Source: an uncultured bacterium (GTDB lineage: Bacteria > Bacillota > Clostridia > Lachnospirales > Lachnospiraceae). From it: a stretch of 14,818 nucleotides of DNA. The notes beneath the pieces are model-generated. The model did no database searches and was not told the DNA's origin. It saw nothing but the letters and a program-made list of their open reading frames with translations. Shown here in pieces: positions 13,477-14,818 of the stretch (position 1 is the first letter of the stretch; every line of letters begins with the position of its first letter). The position numbers and the translations under genes are program-made. Where the stretch lies: NCBI GenBank assembly GCA_905215625.1, contig CAJMQQ010000060.1, positions 1-14,818 on the forward strand. The letters are read 5' to 3'.

Positions 13477-14818
13477 ATGGCAAAATGGGTTTATTTGTTC
13501 AAAGAGGGTAACGCCGACATGAGAAACCTGTTAGGCGGTAAAGGTGCAAACCTGGCTGAGATGACCAACTTAGGCCTTCCGGTACCTCAGGGATTTACCA
13601 TTACCACCGAGGCTTGTACTCAGTATTATGAAGATGGACGCGTAATCAATGATGAGATTATGGGTCAGATTATGGAGCATATCACAAAGATGGAAGAGAT
13701 CACCGGCAAGAAGTTTGGTGACAAGGAAAATCCTCTTCTGGTTTCCGTTCGTTCCGGTGCACGTGCATCCATGCCTGGTATGATGGATACCATCTTAAAC
13801 CTGGGCCTGAATGAAGAAGTAGTAGAGGTTCTGGCAGCTAAGTCCGGCAACCCACGTTGGGCATGGGACTGCTACAGAAGATTTATCCAGATGTTCTCCG
13901 ACGTTGTTATGGAAGTTGGAAAGAAATACTTCGAAGAACTGATCGATAAGATGAAAGCAGAAAAAGGAGTTACTCAGGACGTTGAGTTAACTGCTGAAGA
14001 CTTAAAGGAACTGGCTAACCAGTTTAAGGCTGAGTACAAAGAGAAGATTGGCGAAGACTTCCCATCCGATCCAAAGGTTCAGTTAATGGAAGCAATCAAG
14101 GCTGTATTCCGTTCCTGGGACAACCCAAGAGCAAACGTATACCGTCGTGATAACGATATTCCATATTCCTGGGGTACTGCTGTAAACGTACAGATGATGG
14201 CATTCGGCAACATGGGCGAGACCTCTGGTACCGGTGTTGCATTTACCCGTGATCCTGCTACCGGCGAGAAGCACCTGATGGGTGAGTTCTTAATGAACGC
14301 TCAGGGCGAGGACGTAGTAGCTGGTGTTCGTACTCCTCAGAAGATCGACCAGTTAAAGGAAGTTATGCCGGAAGTTTACGATCAGTTCGTAAATATCTGC
14401 CATACTCTGGAAGATCATTACCGCGATATGCAGGATATGGAGTTTACTATTGAGGACAGAAAGCTGTATATGCTTCAGACCCGTAACGGTAAGAGAACTG
14501 CAAAGGCTGCATTAAAGATCGCCTGCGATTTAGTAGATGAAGGAATGATCACCGAAGAGAAAGCAGTTAAGATGATCGATCCTAGAAACTTAGATACTCT
14601 GCTTCATCCACAGTTTGACGCAGAGGCATTAAAGAAGGCTGAGCCGGTTGCAAAGGCTCTGGCTGCATCTCCAGGCGCTGCCTGCGGTAAGATTGTATTT
14701 ACTGCAGAAGACGCAAAAGAGTGGAATGCAAGAGGTGAGAAGGTAGTTCTGGTTCGTCTGGAAACCTCTCCTGAAGATATTGAAGGTATGAAGGCTGCTC
14801 AGGGTATCCTGACTGTCC
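13477..14818 (+). CDS. ppdK: Pyruvate, phosphate dikinase (5' part, cut by window end)
   Basis: This enzyme interconverts pyruvate, ATP and phosphate with phosphoenolpyruvate, AMP and pyrophosphate, a central carbon step in anaerobes. The visible 447 codons begin MAKWVYLFKEGNADMRNLLG and include the ATP-grasp segment with GGKGANLAEM (21-30), VSVRSGARASMPGMMDTILN (89-108), SGTGVAFTRDPATGEK (about 249-264) and the TRNGKRTAKAA motif. The reading frame stays open to the last base, just short of the phosphohistidine segment expected after ILTV; full-length enzymes are about 870-880 residues. ATG 13477 has AGGAGG at 13462-13467. Its codon choice (many CGT, AAC and GTT codons) is more biased than that of its neighbours, consistent with high expression. 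Confidence 0.97.
   Translation, partial: MAKWVYLFKEGNADMRNLLGGKGANLAEMTNLGLPVPQGFTITTEACTQYYEDGRVINDEIMGQIMEHITKMEEITGKKFGDKENPLLVSVRSGARASMPGMMDTILNLGLNEEVVEVLAAKSGNPRWAWDCYRRFIQMFSDVVMEVGKKYFEELIDKMKAEKGVTQDVELTAEDLKELANQFKAEYKEKIGEDFPSDPKVQLMEAIKAVFRSWDNPRANVYRRDNDIPYSWGTAVNVQMMAFGNMGETSGTGVAFTRDPATGEKHLMGEFLMNAQGEDVVAGVRTPQKIDQLKEVMPEVYDQFVNICHTLEDHYRDMQDMEFTIEDRKLYMLQTRNGKRTAKAALKIACDLVDEGMITEEKAVKMIDPRNLDTLLHPQFDAEALKKAEPVAKALAASPGAACGKIVFTAEDAKEWNARGEKVVLVRLETSPEDIEGMKAAQGILTV

Noticed and set aside
1..14818. CRISPR arrays, tRNA or rRNA genes
   Set aside because: No regularly spaced repeats, cloverleaf patterns or rRNA-like sequence were seen.

Overview
The window looks like a chromosomal segment of a Gram-positive gut anaerobe of the Lachnospiraceae/Clostridia type. 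The evidence is a YesM/YesN-type sensor and regulator pair, a CUT1 sugar ABC importer with no ATPase of its own, ppdK (pyruvate, phosphate dikinase), strong AGGAGG-type ribosome binding sites, moderate GC, and a FliB-like gene of the kind common in gut Clostridia. Assignment below family level is not supported. Every gene I accept is on the + strand.

Region 1 (1-870) is dapF, diaminopimelate epimerase for lysine and peptidoglycan synthesis. Region 2 (845-10335) is a carbohydrate-use locus: a membrane histidine kinase (845-2698), an AraC-type response regulator (true start probably GTG 2673), a lipoprotein sugar-binding protein (start 4275), two CUT1 permeases and a GH2 beta-galactosidase. The kinase overlaps dapF by 26 bases and the regulator overlaps the kinase by 26 bases. 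The likely logic is that an external sugar is sensed, the regulator switches on the importer, an MsmX-type ATPase encoded elsewhere powers it, and the cytoplasmic GH2 enzyme hydrolyses the beta-galactoside. Two RNA hairpins flank the binding-protein gene. One can sequester its ribosome binding site. The other sits between binding protein and permease, where differential mRNA stability is usual.

Region 3 (10336-13190) is accessory in character. A near-consensus promoter embedded in a palindrome precedes about 190 bases of structured non-coding sequence. This is followed by a tightly coupled trio: an Rpn-family nuclease, a FliB-like cysteine-cluster methylase and a small membrane-anchored beta-rich protein. 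The Rpn gene carries an internal, in-frame, well-placed ribosome binding site and ATG that would give an 88-residue C-terminal protein containing four tandem four-residue repeats. That is the gene-within-gene RpnL/RpnS toxin-antitoxin arrangement described for phage defence, and it is the most interesting system in the window.

Region 4 (13191-14818) starts with an extended -10 promoter and a long structured leader (including a 24-bp hairpin with a competing GNRA-loop hairpin). It then holds the first 447 codons of ppdK, cut by the window edge just before the catalytic-histidine segment.
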